Source: Bolinopsis microptera
Lineage: Eukaryota; Ctenophora; Tentaculata; Lobata; Bolinopsidae
Assembly: GCF_026151205.1 (NCBI RefSeq)
Contig: NC_087074.1
Location: 3,534,001-3,598,000, forward strand
Reading direction: 5' to 3'
DNA length: 64,000 nt
The notes under the pieces were generated by a model. The model saw nothing but the letters and a program-made list of their open reading frames with translations. It had not been told where the DNA came from and searched no databases. Positions 31,301 through 42,800 of the stretch are shown piece by piece (the first letter of the stretch is position 1; each line of letters starts with the position of its first letter). Position numbers and translations under genes: made by a program.

Positions 31301-34300
31301 TTTAAAATCATTTTACAAATCAAATTCAAAATCGTTTTTGTTTTGCGATTAATTGTATAATTAATTTTTTAATTCAAAATTTTCAGTGAAAATTTTGGTG
31401 AGCCATCTCGGCCGCCATAGTCGAGGTAAATACTTACTTTTCCTTATAAAAAACTTAATCATGAATAGAATTTATAAAATTATAGTCGCACATTGTCAAA
31501 AATACGTGTAACAAGAAAAGGCAAAAATTGACCCAACAGTTGTTTGTCCCAGAGGAACATCAATGGTGCACTGTCTCCGGTCTTTAACTGACTGCAACTA
31601 CCTGCTGCTAAACGTGGAAGCAAAAGCTCAGCTCGACAGAGAAACACCTATAGATTTCAAGCTGTTGCGAATAACTGTTTTCCTGGCGGACTTATGGTCG
31701 AAGGACATTGGAAACACCATTATTGGAGAAAGAGTTATGAGCATGATGAAGATGATTTCTGATGAGGAAGCACCGGGCAAATGGGCTGGAGATAATAAAG
31801 GTAAGTTTTTGAGAAAACTTTGAGGATTTTGTCATTTTGATAGAGCTTCAATAATTTGATAGATCTTTCTCTCAGTTTGACATTTACTCGATTCTTAAAT
31901 TCAATCTATGACGAATACCCCATTTTCAGCGCATGACGCAATAGTTGGATACTTGTTTACGAGTGGTACCACGGGTTTCCCAAAAGCTGTTCCGATGGCA
32001 TTCAACAGACTTTGGTCTGTACTTCAAGTGGCTCTGATAAACAGGTGGTTATTATTCATTCTCCTCGTGTTTTACATTTTCAAATGATTGTTTGAAAAGC
32101 ATCCGAAGTATCTGAAGTATTTAAAATACTGAGTATTCTGATTATTCTGAGTATTCTGATTATTCTGAGTATTTTGATGAATTTTGCTCTGAAGTCTGAA
32201 GCTGATAAATTATGAGACATTGCTGATGCTCCAGACCTTCTGGTTCCTTATAATCAGAGCCTCATGGACGTCAGACTAAAGTTACTAACTGAACATACTA
32301 GTATGTAATTTCCGAGATCAACTTCTGATTGGTGCACTTACTATAACTCAATTTCAGGTACAACATTACACAGGATGATAAAATGTTTTCCTCCCTACCT
32401 CTTTATCACTCAACAGCTCTCTGTATTGGTCTCCATATTACAATTTTGGTAAGTTTCAAATCGTTAAATAATGAATAAAACCCAGGTTGTAGATACTATG
32501 CTCGCACAACAGGCCAGGGTATGCGTGCAGTTTACACGTACATGCCTCATATTATCGTACCAACGTGGATCAGAATTTAGAGTGGCTTATTAACTGACTC
32601 CGCGATTTAGCAGTACGACTATTGGCCGCTTTTACTAAGTTTTGGTTCTTAGTAAGGCTCTCCGTTATCTTTCAGAAAAATCGTTTAGTAATTTAGCGAT
32701 CGCTAACTTTTCTGCAGTAACCGTAAGAATCATTTTCAGAGTGGAGGCCGCTACATCATCAAGGAAAAGTTTTCAGTTCAAACATTTTGGAGTGACTTAA
32801 GGGCGCACGAAGCCACAATCTTTCTCTACGTCGGGGAAATGTGCCGATTTTTACTCAACCGAAAAACATCATTTCAACCAAAAGTGGAATACCAAACTAG
32901 GCTAGCCTTAGGAAATGGCTTAGGAAAAGACATTTATACTCCCTTCAAGGAAACGTTCAAGATACCTCAAATAGCTGAGTTTTATGGACAGACGGAATGT
33001 TTAGCTTTTCTTGGATCAGTGCTGAACAAACCAGGGTCACTGGGGTACATTCCTAAAATAAAGCTCGGTCCCCAGCCATACAGGTAACGAACGATCTCCA
33101 ACAAACGGGATCGGCCAAAATAAGTCCTTTTAAATGAAGTTATTAAATTTAAACTAATTGATACTTTAATAAGTTTAATATTATAAATTGCATCGAATTA
33201 CGACCAATGTTCAGATGCTGCACAATTACCTTCATCACACAGACATGGTTTAATGTGATCTTTGAGTCGTTTGCTGGAATTGTATACCAGTTTGCAGATC
33301 CACATGGCGCGATGGGCGGCTATTTTACATTATTAGCTGTTATCGTTATAACGGTTAGGTCAATAAATATCAGGTCAATTTATTATTATCATCGCCTCCG
33401 TAGCTCAGTGGTTAGAGCACTGGTCTTGTAAACCAGGGGTCATGAGTTCAATTCTCATCGGAGGCTGATTCAGTGACCTAGTCACCTTTTGGAGTGATTC
33501 GAAGAGAATCTTGTGAAGAGCAGTTTGTTAATGTTGCTTGGATTTGCCATCATCGCCTCCGTAGCTCAGTGGTTAGAGCACTGGTCTTGTAAACCAGGGG
33601 TCATGAGTTCAATTCTCATCGGAGGCTGATCATCAAGACGTGATCTAGTCACCTTTTGGAGTGATTTAATACCATATTGACTTACTTGACTTAAGGTGGC
33701 TTCAGCGTCCGAGTATTGATGCGCTGTCTCCATAGAACTCTATCCGCCATAAGTCCGCCCATTTCTCCAGTGTCGTTGAGACCCGTATCAGCTCGTAGGC
33801 TATCAACATAAGTCATCATGGCTGGTCTTCCCCTACTCCGCACCCCATGAGTTGGTTCCCAGAGTAGCAAGCGGTTTGCGACTAGTTCTGGGTGCCGGTG
33901 GATATGGCCTGCTAGTCGCATCCTGCGCTCTTGGATCTTCATGGTTGCTCTCGGTAGGTTGCCATAAACTTCTTTGTTGGTTTTGCGCTGCTTCCAATCC
34001 ACATTTAGTGCCATCCTTAGCATTTTAGTGTAGCAGCCATCAATGCGTTTCTTCAATCGTTGCTCTGTCAACGTCCACGTCTCAGAACCATAAAGAAGTA
34101 TTGACTCCACAGTAGCAACAAATAGACGGATCTTTAGTCCTCTTCTAAGGTCAGACTTCCACATCTTCTTTAGCTTGTGGCAGGCTGCCCAAGACTTAGC
34201 TTTTCTGACCCGCAGGTCCCTCTCTGTTGTTGCTATCCATGCTCCAAGGTAAACAAAGCCTGTCACATTTTCCAGCTGGTTTCCAGAACAGCTATTAAGA

Positions 34301-36125
34301 CTACTCGCCTCCTCTGTCATGTTCAGAGTCATGAACTTAGTTTTAGTGTCGTTCGTGGCTAGCCCAACACCCAGTGCTGCTTTCTGAAGCCTGTCCAGGA
34401 GTAGTTTTGCCCCTTCAATGGTATCAGTGATAAGGGAAACATCATCTGCAAACTCGACGTCTGCGATCTTCTCGGCACCAATCCTTCTACTCCGTGCAGG
34501 CCTGAGAGTGAACCCAGAGTATATAATTTTTTAATTCGCAGGGTGATACAATGTGATACAGAGACATTGCAACCAAAGCGAGACTACCCTACAGGCCTCT
34601 GTAAGCTCTGCAACATGAATCAAGCTGGACTTCTCATTGTTAAATCTGAAAACTTCGGTAACAGTAAGTAAAATCAAAATCTCCATCCGCTGAAAATACC
34701 AAAGCCAATAATGAATCCAAGTCATATTGTGTGTCCTTTTCAATGATCTGTTATAACTATTTTTTACTTTTATTCAGGAACAATATACCACAAGAGTAAT
34801 CAAGATGTGAGATTTCTGTCTGACGTGGAAAAGAAAGGAGATGAGTTTATCAATACTGGAGATCTAGTGATGATTGGAACGGACAGATCTTATTACTTCG
34901 TCGACAGGCTAGGAGACACTTTCAGGTTTGTGGGTCAATCTAGTTCTACAATCCAGTGTTGCTTATTGATTATTGTTATTGGGTGCACGATTTTTTTTCA
35001 AACTAATCTACAAACGTATAAATTTGCTTTTATATTTTGTTTATAGCATACTTCTATAACATTCACCATTTAACACGTGGTTACCCAATCAGATGGAAAG
35101 GAGAGAATGTGGCGACCCAAGAAGTGGCGTCCTGTATCAACAAACTCGCCTCCGTTCACGAAGCTTGCGTTTACGGAGTCACTATACCCGGTAAGTTATT
35201 ACGGAGAGTTATCAGTTTAACAGTAATGTTATTAATTTAAGCAGTTAGCTAACATGCCCGGTATTGAGAAATGAAATAAAGTTTTTGGTTTGCTCAGATT
35301 TCAATATTGAGAGAAATCATAGGATGGAAAATCAAAGTCAATTTAATGTTTCACTTTAAAAACTTGTGTCCTGTCATGTCGTGAATCCTTCTGCTTCTTC
35401 TTTATATCTCGTGAGTATGACGTTATGCTCATCCTAACTAAATTAATGTTCACGAATTTTGGAATATTAGATTTATCTGTGAAAGGAATTACTATTAGCC
35501 TAGGATTATGATCCCTCAAATTAAATTTTAAGTCAAAGACTTGACAGCTAAAATAAATATACTATCAAGGTCACTCAAAGTCTGAGAAACCATGCATTTG
35601 CTTTTCGCAATAAAACTGTATTTGAGGCTCAATATCCGATACCCCCAGGACATAATGGTAGAGCAGGTATGGCAGCGATAGTTGTAGATTCAGAGGACAC
35701 CTTCTCCCTTGAAGCACTGTACGAAACTCTTTCTAGCAACTTGCCGAGTTACGCTGTCCCTATCTTCGTCAGGTAATTCCTCAGTATTCCGTTCTTTATC
35801 TTAGAATATTCTTAACCTCATTATGCTTACGATATCCATGACCAAATGTACTACGGATTTCGTCATTTTAAAGATTTAAATCCCCTGTAATAATGACTGC
35901 CACTAAAATGCTAACCATATCTTTCTATTCCCTATCAGGATGGTTCACTCACTGGAGACGACCGCGACCTTCAAGTATAAAACAAATCAACTGAAGCAGG
36001 ACAACTACGACATGAGCGTGATATCAGGAAACCTTTATCTTGTTAACCATAGCCAGAGGACGTACGAAATAATGACTCTTGAAACCAATGATCTGATTAA
36101 GAAAGGAGAAATAAAACTGAATTGA
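28389..36125 (+). CDS. SLC27A: Long-chain fatty acid transport protein / acyl-CoA synthetase
   Basis: Exons: 28389-28664, 29308-29471, 31553-31800, 31930-32044, 32358-32448, 32740-33083, 34542-34657, 34778-34925, 35093-35190, 35649-35772, 35939-36125. All GT-AG and in phase, 636 residues. An in-frame ATG at 28248 would add 47 hydrophobic residues; 28389 gives the usual family length and the usual start with one membrane segment (LAILVTIPTFLLFIVSILYF). Landmarks: NTNLR, the AMP/ATP motif YLFTSGTTGFPKAV, FWSDLRAHEATIFLYVGEMCR, the FATP/VLACS motif [20 protein letters not shown], and LPSYAVPIFVR near the end. The family activates long and very long-chain fatty acids to CoA esters at ER, peroxisomal or plasma membranes. 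The paralogue (A1-A6) is not resolved. Introns are full of repeats; intron 2 carries a donor-site minisatellite. Confidence 0.93.
28776..29082 (+). mobile_element. tRNA-derived SINE
   Basis: Starts with a tRNA-like head (GGCCAGGTAGCGCAGTTGGT, B box GAGTTCGAATCCC, TTGCAAT in the anticodon position) whose stems pair poorly, followed by about 230 bp of conserved body and TTACACTTGTGTAACAATG at the end. A second, inverted copy lies at 60709-61026. It is in intron 1 of SLC27. Confidence 0.8.
29449..30290 (+). repeat. 35-bp minisatellite that repeats an exon end and splice donor
   Basis: 24 units. The first is the real 3' end of SLC27 exon 2 (GCCCTCTTTAATACCAATCT then CAG) and its donor (GTAAATCTAGCA); 23 more follow, the last 22 in exact 35-bp register from 29521 to 30290. 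Units end in CTCAGGTAAATC or CTCTGGTAAATC. After the array a further stretch of exon text (CTTGGAGGTCG) reappears near 30292. In the exon frame, any unit downstream of the first meets TAA immediately after the first donor, so only the first donor gives a full-length protein. Confidence 0.95.
30305..31420. repeat. 1.1 kb foldback element
   Basis: Arms 30305-about 30735 and about 30905-31420 are inverted copies. Outer ends read GGCCGAGATGGCTCACCAAA and its complement, inner ends GGCTCAGCTAGCTAATTAGC and its complement, with a spacer of about 170 bp. The arms are mainly AAAACGATATTGATTTTGAT-like repeats, which produce spurious KIN/IVFKI and ILILKT frames. The right arm has an extra piece of about 70 bp near 31217-31286 bounded by CAATATGAAAATC on both sides. 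It is in intron 2 of SLC27. Confidence 0.9.
33394..33466 (+). tRNA. tRNA-Thr (TGT), third copy
   Basis: Same sequence as the copy at 18853, all stems paired. About 85 bp upstream (GATGGGCGGCTATTTTACAT) and about 40 bp downstream (TCACCTTTTGGAGTGATT) are shared with other copies. In intron 6 of SLC27. Confidence 0.88.
33555..33627 (+). tRNA. tRNA-Thr (TGT), fourth copy
   Basis: Same sequence as the third copy, 88 bp after it, with the same CTAGTCACCTTTTGGAGTGA tail. In intron 6 of SLC27. Confidence 0.88.
33691..34520 (-). pseudogene. LINE reverse transcriptase fragment (second family)
   Basis: An open minus-strand frame from about 34515 to 33691. It contains the catalytic FADDVSLITDT box, then ENVTGFVYLGAWIATTE, SILLYGSETWTLTEQ, RRMRLAGHIHRHPELVANRL and RSRGRPAMMTYVDSL, the C-terminal end of a non-LTR retrotransposon. 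The N-terminal half of the RT and the endonuclease are absent. It differs from the fragment at 13030-14054 (FADD against YADD, different tail). It is antisense in intron 6 of SLC27, ending about 20 bp before the acceptor of exon 7. Confidence 0.88.
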
Positions 36126-37553
36126 AGTTTAGAACTCTAGGTGCACGAACACATGTGCTCTTAAGCATGGAGTGGAATATGAAGCATTAATAAGACAGTT
36201 TGATACAAATTAACCATATCATCTGCATGTCCAGATAGTTATACATAATATGAAACTTTGAAATTTCAAATTATTTCCACAATAAATTTGTTGGTATTTT
36301 TCATGGTAACGTATTTTGTAAACTTCTGCGAGTTAATTGTGTTGATTTTAATTATTCCAATATGACTGGTGAAACAGTTGCATAGATTTTAAATACTTTT
36401 AAAATCTTCATTTGTCTAAAACACAGATTAGGATGCAACGCAGAAACTATCGGACTACGATGAATGGGGACTTGCGACCCCATGGTAACATTGAAATATA
36501 TTGACTCTGTTACATCGTTTCCTCAGTAAATGTAATACTAATATATTTGTAGTGTTGTATTTGTAATTAGTTTACAAATATATTGGGAGAGTTTGATCTC
36601 CAAAACCCTAATTCTTCTTTCATAGACCAAATTACGTTCAATCCTGTTTAATCCCATTTAGTTTGAGCAGATAGTTGGACAACAACATTTCAATGACGTG
36701 TACAGCAATTTGTCAAAAGTAGACTGCTGTCTACGGTAGCACTTTCAGAATTGAGAGCATCTCTTAAAATACAAAACAAATAGCATATCATCAGTCAATA
36801 CATGCCAGCGCTGTCCACAGGAACACGTCCCACAAAATATATTCTAATATTGGTAAACGTTATATTACTCCTCAAAGGCTAACAAACATAGCATTTACAT
36901 AACACTTACATGCCAATTCATGGCACGGACAGATCAATGATAACAGTGCTGGGGCGCAGCACTCACTAGGCACCGACAGGTTTCACACCGCCAGGATTAG
37001 TTCATTAGGATGTCTTTGTGTTGTTCCCTTTACTTCCTACTCAGATTGTAGACATCTTTTGAACTGTGTTTTAACCTTTTGCCCCGCCGATGAACAGATA
37101 GAATGTGAACACAAGTTGGTGACCGCCTGGTGACCGCGTGGTGACCACGTGGACAAGGATGTTATTATTTGTGACAGCTGTTTTGCTTTGTAAAATGTTG
37201 ACCAGTCATTTAATTTGATGGCATTATTAATTATTCGGCGTACCAACTTCAATTTAAACCAAATTCGATTTCAGTATTATTAATCAATGATCCATTGTTG
37301 CGGTTTAATGGGTTATTTAACTTAATAGCATTTTTAGATGCCACTTTCTGCTTGACATGATTATGGCGAATATGAGCATAAGTTATTCAATGTATATTAT
37401 ACAAGCTATGCGGCATGCAGCATTTTTTGGAATTGGTGAACCTTACCAATGAACCGATCAGGAGTTTTTGAGTATACATTTAAGCGTGGCAGACACGACG
37501 TCTTTCTCTTTGACATTTGACAGCCGCTTTGCTTTGGAAAATGATGGGGGAAA
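36126..37553. other. Intergenic, no gene seen
   Basis: 3' flank of SLC27 followed by AT-rich DNA. No exon or strong repeat recognised. Confidence 0.5.
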
Positions 37554-38293
37554 TTGGTAGATCACCGACCGGCTATAAGCCGGTTATAAGCCGGCTATAA
37601 ACCGGCTTATAGCCGGCTACAATTTTTATAGCCGGCTATAAGCCGGCTTATAGCCGGTTAGTAGCCGCTTACATTTGTTGTTGAGCGACGGCTATTAGCC
37701 GGTTATAAGCCGGCTATTAGCCGTTTTTGGTATCGGCTATAAGAAATTCAGTGAAAACGGCTATTAGCCGGTTATAAGCCGGCTATTAGCCGTTTAGGTA
37801 TCGAAAGTGGTTATAAGCCGGCTATAAGCCGGTTATAAGATATTAACTCAACTTCATCGTACTGAACGATAGTCAGGAGCCGGCTATAAGATATTAACTT
37901 AACTTCATCGTACTGAACTGAGTTAATATCTTATAACCGGCTTATAACCACTTTCGATACCTAAACGGCTAATAGCCGGCTTATAACCGGCTAATAGCCG
38001 TTTTCACTGAATTTCTTATAGCCGGCTCCTGACTATCGTTCAGTACGATGTAGTTGAGTTAATATCTTATAACCGGCTTATAGCCGGCTTATAGCCGGCT
38101 TATAACCACTTTTAATACCAAAACGGCTAATAGCAGGCTTATAACCGGCTAATAGCCGTCGCTCAACAACAAATGTAAGCGGCTACTAACCGGCTATAAG
38201 CCGGCTTATAGCCGGCTATAAAAATTGTAGCCGGCTATAAGCCGACTTGTAGCCGGTTAGTAGCCGGCTTATAGCCGGTCGGTGATCTACCAA
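37554..38293. repeat. GC-rich foldback built of GCCGGCTATAAGCCGGCTTA words
   Basis: Ends TTGGTAGATCACCGACCGG and its complement (38275-38293). Both arms of about 350 bp are made of CCGGCTATAA/TTATAGCCGG palindromes plus unique pieces (ATATTAACTCAACTTCATCG, GCCGTCGCTCAACAACAAAT) that appear inverted in the other arm. Confidence 0.9.
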
Positions 38294-39870
38294 CTGGCCA
38301 ATGATGGAGAGTCATGTTATTGATTGATGGTATGTTCGATCATACACGTTGCGAAATAGTTTTCAAAGCGACATTTAATATGTCACTATCACTGACCAGT
38401 TTTATAGTTTTCTAGAGAATGTAAATTAATATAATGTTTAGGCTTCACCTATCTCGTCAAGATTTTATCACCATTGAGTACCCTTTATATGGTGGGTTTG
38501 TGGTTCTTCCGGCTCCTCCTTGATAGACAAGAGACTACTAGTGGGGTTAGTTTAGTGGTCTGTGCTTGTAAAATAAACCGCGTCTTAAGGCCGTTACCAT
38601 ATTTTAGTCAGTTGATATTTTAAATGTAACTTGTGGGCACCATCTTTATGCTTTCATCATCAATGTAATCATCGAAAATGAAAGCTCTATAGGCTCCAAA
38701 GTGGTCACCATGATTGTATGTATAATTTGATTTCGTTCCGGATCTCTTTATCTATAGTTAAAAATATCTCTGTGTAGATATTTTATTACAACATGCAATT
38801 CTGACCTCATATCAACCGAGTGACAGGGGTGATTTTTTTTCAGTTGAAATCCTTATTTTTGCTGAAAACGATACTTGATTTTTGTTCTTCACATTTCAGT
38901 GATTCCTACGTTGTGTTGAATCGTGCATCGACCAACTTTTCTCTAATCTGATATTTATTCTAAGTTTGTGCCGATTCTAGTTTTTAATTAGAATAACAAT
39001 AACTTCGAACTATTCCAAACTTGGCCAAGTTTCACGAATTTAAGATAATTGTGCTAAATTTAGGCCTCTTAGTGGATGAGTCATTTCTCAATTTTAAGCT
39101 GCCAGTCAGTGGTTGGTACTCAATTCTTTAATTAAATGCTGGGTTGACAATTGACCTATTATATGCAGCTTAGAGTAAGTCGCGTTATAACCACTTAGGT
39201 TGAAGTCTCTAGCTTCCCGTTTCAACCGGCAAATACAAATTATTAGATGAGGGAAACGAGGGAAAGTGTGCAGTTTGAAATGAATGAAGACAAAGTATTG
39301 TTGGGCTTTAAGAATTATTATTTCGATAAGATTTTGATATTCTTGATGAGCATGAAAATCATATTCGTCTTTTAACAAAAGACTAACTGTTACTATATTA
39401 TGTAGTTACTAACTGTTACTATAGTTACTAACTGTTACTATAGTTACTAACTGTTACTTATAGTAGTCTTCTAGAAAATTGTAGTATTTGATTTTACTTC
39501 TAGATCCATAAATTCGTGCGGCTTTATTATCGTAGTATTTAGTATTGCGAATTTATATATTCATTTTAAGTAGCTGAGTAGGATTTTAAGTATATAATTA
39601 TTGTGTAATAGGTTTATCTGACTCCTTGCGATCAGTCCAAATCAAGGAGAACCTTTTATAACATTCCTGAAATTCACTCTTGCAACCTATAATAACTTAA
39701 TAACCTACTATCAGGCCAATTAAACCAACGTTATAATACACTTTAATTGTTTAATACTTTAATACTGTTACAGTAGTCAATACTGAGTAACTCAACGTAA
39801 TTCCAAAGGAGACACACAGTCACCAGGCTAATCTCAATCATGATGGTAATCCAGTTAGAAAATCAATAAT
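38294..39870. other. Intergenic, upstream of the Ig receptor gene
   Basis: AT-rich. A short tandem repeat (TTACTAACTGTTACTATAG) lies at about 39400-39460. No exon recognised. The promoter of the gene at 39871 should be here; none stands out. Confidence 0.5.
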
Positions 39871-42800
39871 ATGACTTCATTCGAACAAAGTCTATTCCTT
39901 ATTTGCCTCTCGTGGATGTTCAAGATAGGATATGGTGATGCGAGTAAGTTTGATTTTTGTATACAAAAACTTGTCATCAATGCTTATATTTCATACCAGT
40001 TTGTATATCGAAAATACATGAAATGTACTAAACATTTATAGTAATAAATTAAATCCTCCAGCAATTTACGGAGTCAGTAGAACAAGTGTGGCTGGAAATC
40101 CAGGCAGAGTAGATTGTCAACTGAAAAGTATTACAACCGAACCAAATCAATACATTTGGAAACTTGGAGACCAGATCTTACAAACTGGTTCTGACTACAC
40201 TATTGAAGTGAAGCCCTTGTTCTTCGGTACTCAAGACATTGTTTTGTACATAGATAGTTCTCCTGCTGTAGATACGAGCTACACTTGTATAGCTGACTGG
40301 GGAGGAGATAATACCGTATCTACAACTGCTCTACTTGATATAATCAGTAAGTTTACTCGCAAGGGGGCAAAAATATTCTCAAATCATTTACGTCATTTAC
40401 GAGACAATTATAAAACCTGGCATGTGATTTTTTATTTTGTTTATGTATGCAGGTGTCACTCCGATTAACGTAGTCGTGGAGCAAGGTCAGACAGCAACCA
40501 ACGTTGTTCTATCCTGTGTGGTATCTGGATGGGCAACAGACCTCAATAAGTGTAATCAGGTATCTTGGGTGGACATAGGACAAGATTATTCTCCTGCTCC
40601 AATCTATACTGGAAACTATCAGGCTGAACTCACCATCCCTTCTTCTACAGTGGATATAACTTATACTTGTAGATGTGATCGATCTGTGGTGGATAACATC
40701 GACGTCCCTGTTTATCTGGACTTTATAGGTAATAAAATCAATGCAGAATTTTGGCAAACCAGATCGAATAAAAAATTGTTTGATTACCTTTTCGGCGTTA
40801 AATATTGACATAATTTCTGGGTAAATTTAGGGATGACGTTAGAGGACAGATACGTTGTGATGAGTGCAGACATTGAAGTAACCTGTAGTATATCCCAACT
40901 CTTGAACACTGTATCTGTTCAATGGAGGGATTCAGATGGACAAGTCATCAGTGACGATGATTATTATTCGACAAATCAAGGAAGTAAAGATGAAAGTGGT
41001 AACCAGTATTCTATTCTTACAATATCAGCTTCAAAGCTGCAAGCCCTTGGTTCAACTTCTGTCACGTATTCCTGTCAAGTTCTATCTGGAGACCAGACAG
41101 TTGCAATCACAAAAACCATGACTTTAACCCTCTATGACTTTGGTTAGCAACTCTAGTTTGAAAGACAATTTCTTTCAAGATCAGGATTCAATTCATAATG
41201 TTGGAAGTCATGCAAATCCCTAATGATCTTAAATGTAGAGGGCTACTAAATAAACGCCGAACAATTTGTAAATTATATTTCAATCCACAAGAGTATACAA
41301 TTCATCATTTAAAAATGATAAATTTTCTCATAAACAGTAGGAGTAAGTCGAACAAGTCAAGCTGGAAATCCAGGCAGAGTAGATTGTCAACTGAAAAGTA
41401 TATCAACTGAACCCAATCAATACATTTGGAAACTGGGAGACCAGGTCTTACATACTGGTTCTGACTATACTATTGAAGTGAAGCCCTTGTTCTTTGGCAC
41501 TCAAGACGTAGTTCTGTACATAGATAGTTCTCCTGCTGTAGATACGAGCTACACTTGTATAGCTGACTGGGGAGGAGACAACACCGTATCTACAACTGCT
41601 CTACTTGATATAATCAGTACGTACGAACTGAGGATGGAGTTTTAAGGAAAGTTCAATACCTTCTTTTAAGAATCATCCGATAGTTTTGATACGTTTATTA
41701 ATCTACCACAAATTCATTTGATCAATTTATATAAACCCATCAGGTGTAACTTCATTAAATGTGATTCGGGAACAAAATGATCAGCCTAGAAGTGGTCAGG
41801 AAGCAACTAATGCTGTTCTCTCCTGTGTGGTATCTGGATGGGCAACAGATCTCAATAAGTGTAATCAGGTATCTTGGGTGGACATAGGACAAGATTATTC
41901 TCCTGCTCCAATCTATACTGGAAACTATCAGGCTGAACTCACCATCCCCTCTTCTACAGTGGATATAACTTATACTTGTAGATGTGATCGATCTGTAGTC
42001 AGTGATATTGAAGTTTTGGTGTCACTGGACCTAATAGGTAAACAACACGCCAAAAAAGTCCATGAGCAAATTTAGGGTGCTTCTGGATAATCTTATAATC
42101 AGAAGTGATTGCTGCAGCGAAAATATTCCGTTCGCGTTTACAACCAATAATAATCAAAAAGAATCACAACAAATACGTAAAGAAATATATGAAATAACTT
42201 TCAGTGGTTACGTTAGAGGACAGATATGCAGTCATGAGTGCAGATATTGAAATCACCTGCAGTATATCACAACTCCTTAACACTGTCTCTGTTCAATGGA
42301 AGGATACAAATGGACAAGTTATTAATGATGATACTTACTACTCCACAAATCAAGGAAGTAAAGATGAAAGTGGTAACCAGTATTCTACTCTCACAATATC
42401 AGCTTCAAAGCTACAAGCTCTTGGTTCTTCAGTCACATATTCCTGTTTCGTGTCATCTGGAGACGACTCATCTGCCATCACAAAAACCATGACTCTAACT
42501 ATTTACGATTTCAGTAAGTAATTTTGCAATAATTTTAACCATATAACTAGAAACAAAGACTGTAAAGTATGAACGGTGAAAATTACACTTTTATGTTGTG
42601 GACCGGCCTGAAGTATCAGCCAATGTTTACTCAAAAATATATATAATAAGTGTTATCAATTCAAAGTCAAAAACTCACACAAGATTAGATATTATTGAAA
42701 CGATTAAAATGGAGCTTATCGAGCAAAACATAGCTGAGCACAGATAAAGTTGCCTTTAGGATTGTAAAGTTGAAATTATCGTATTAATGCACTTTTGGAG

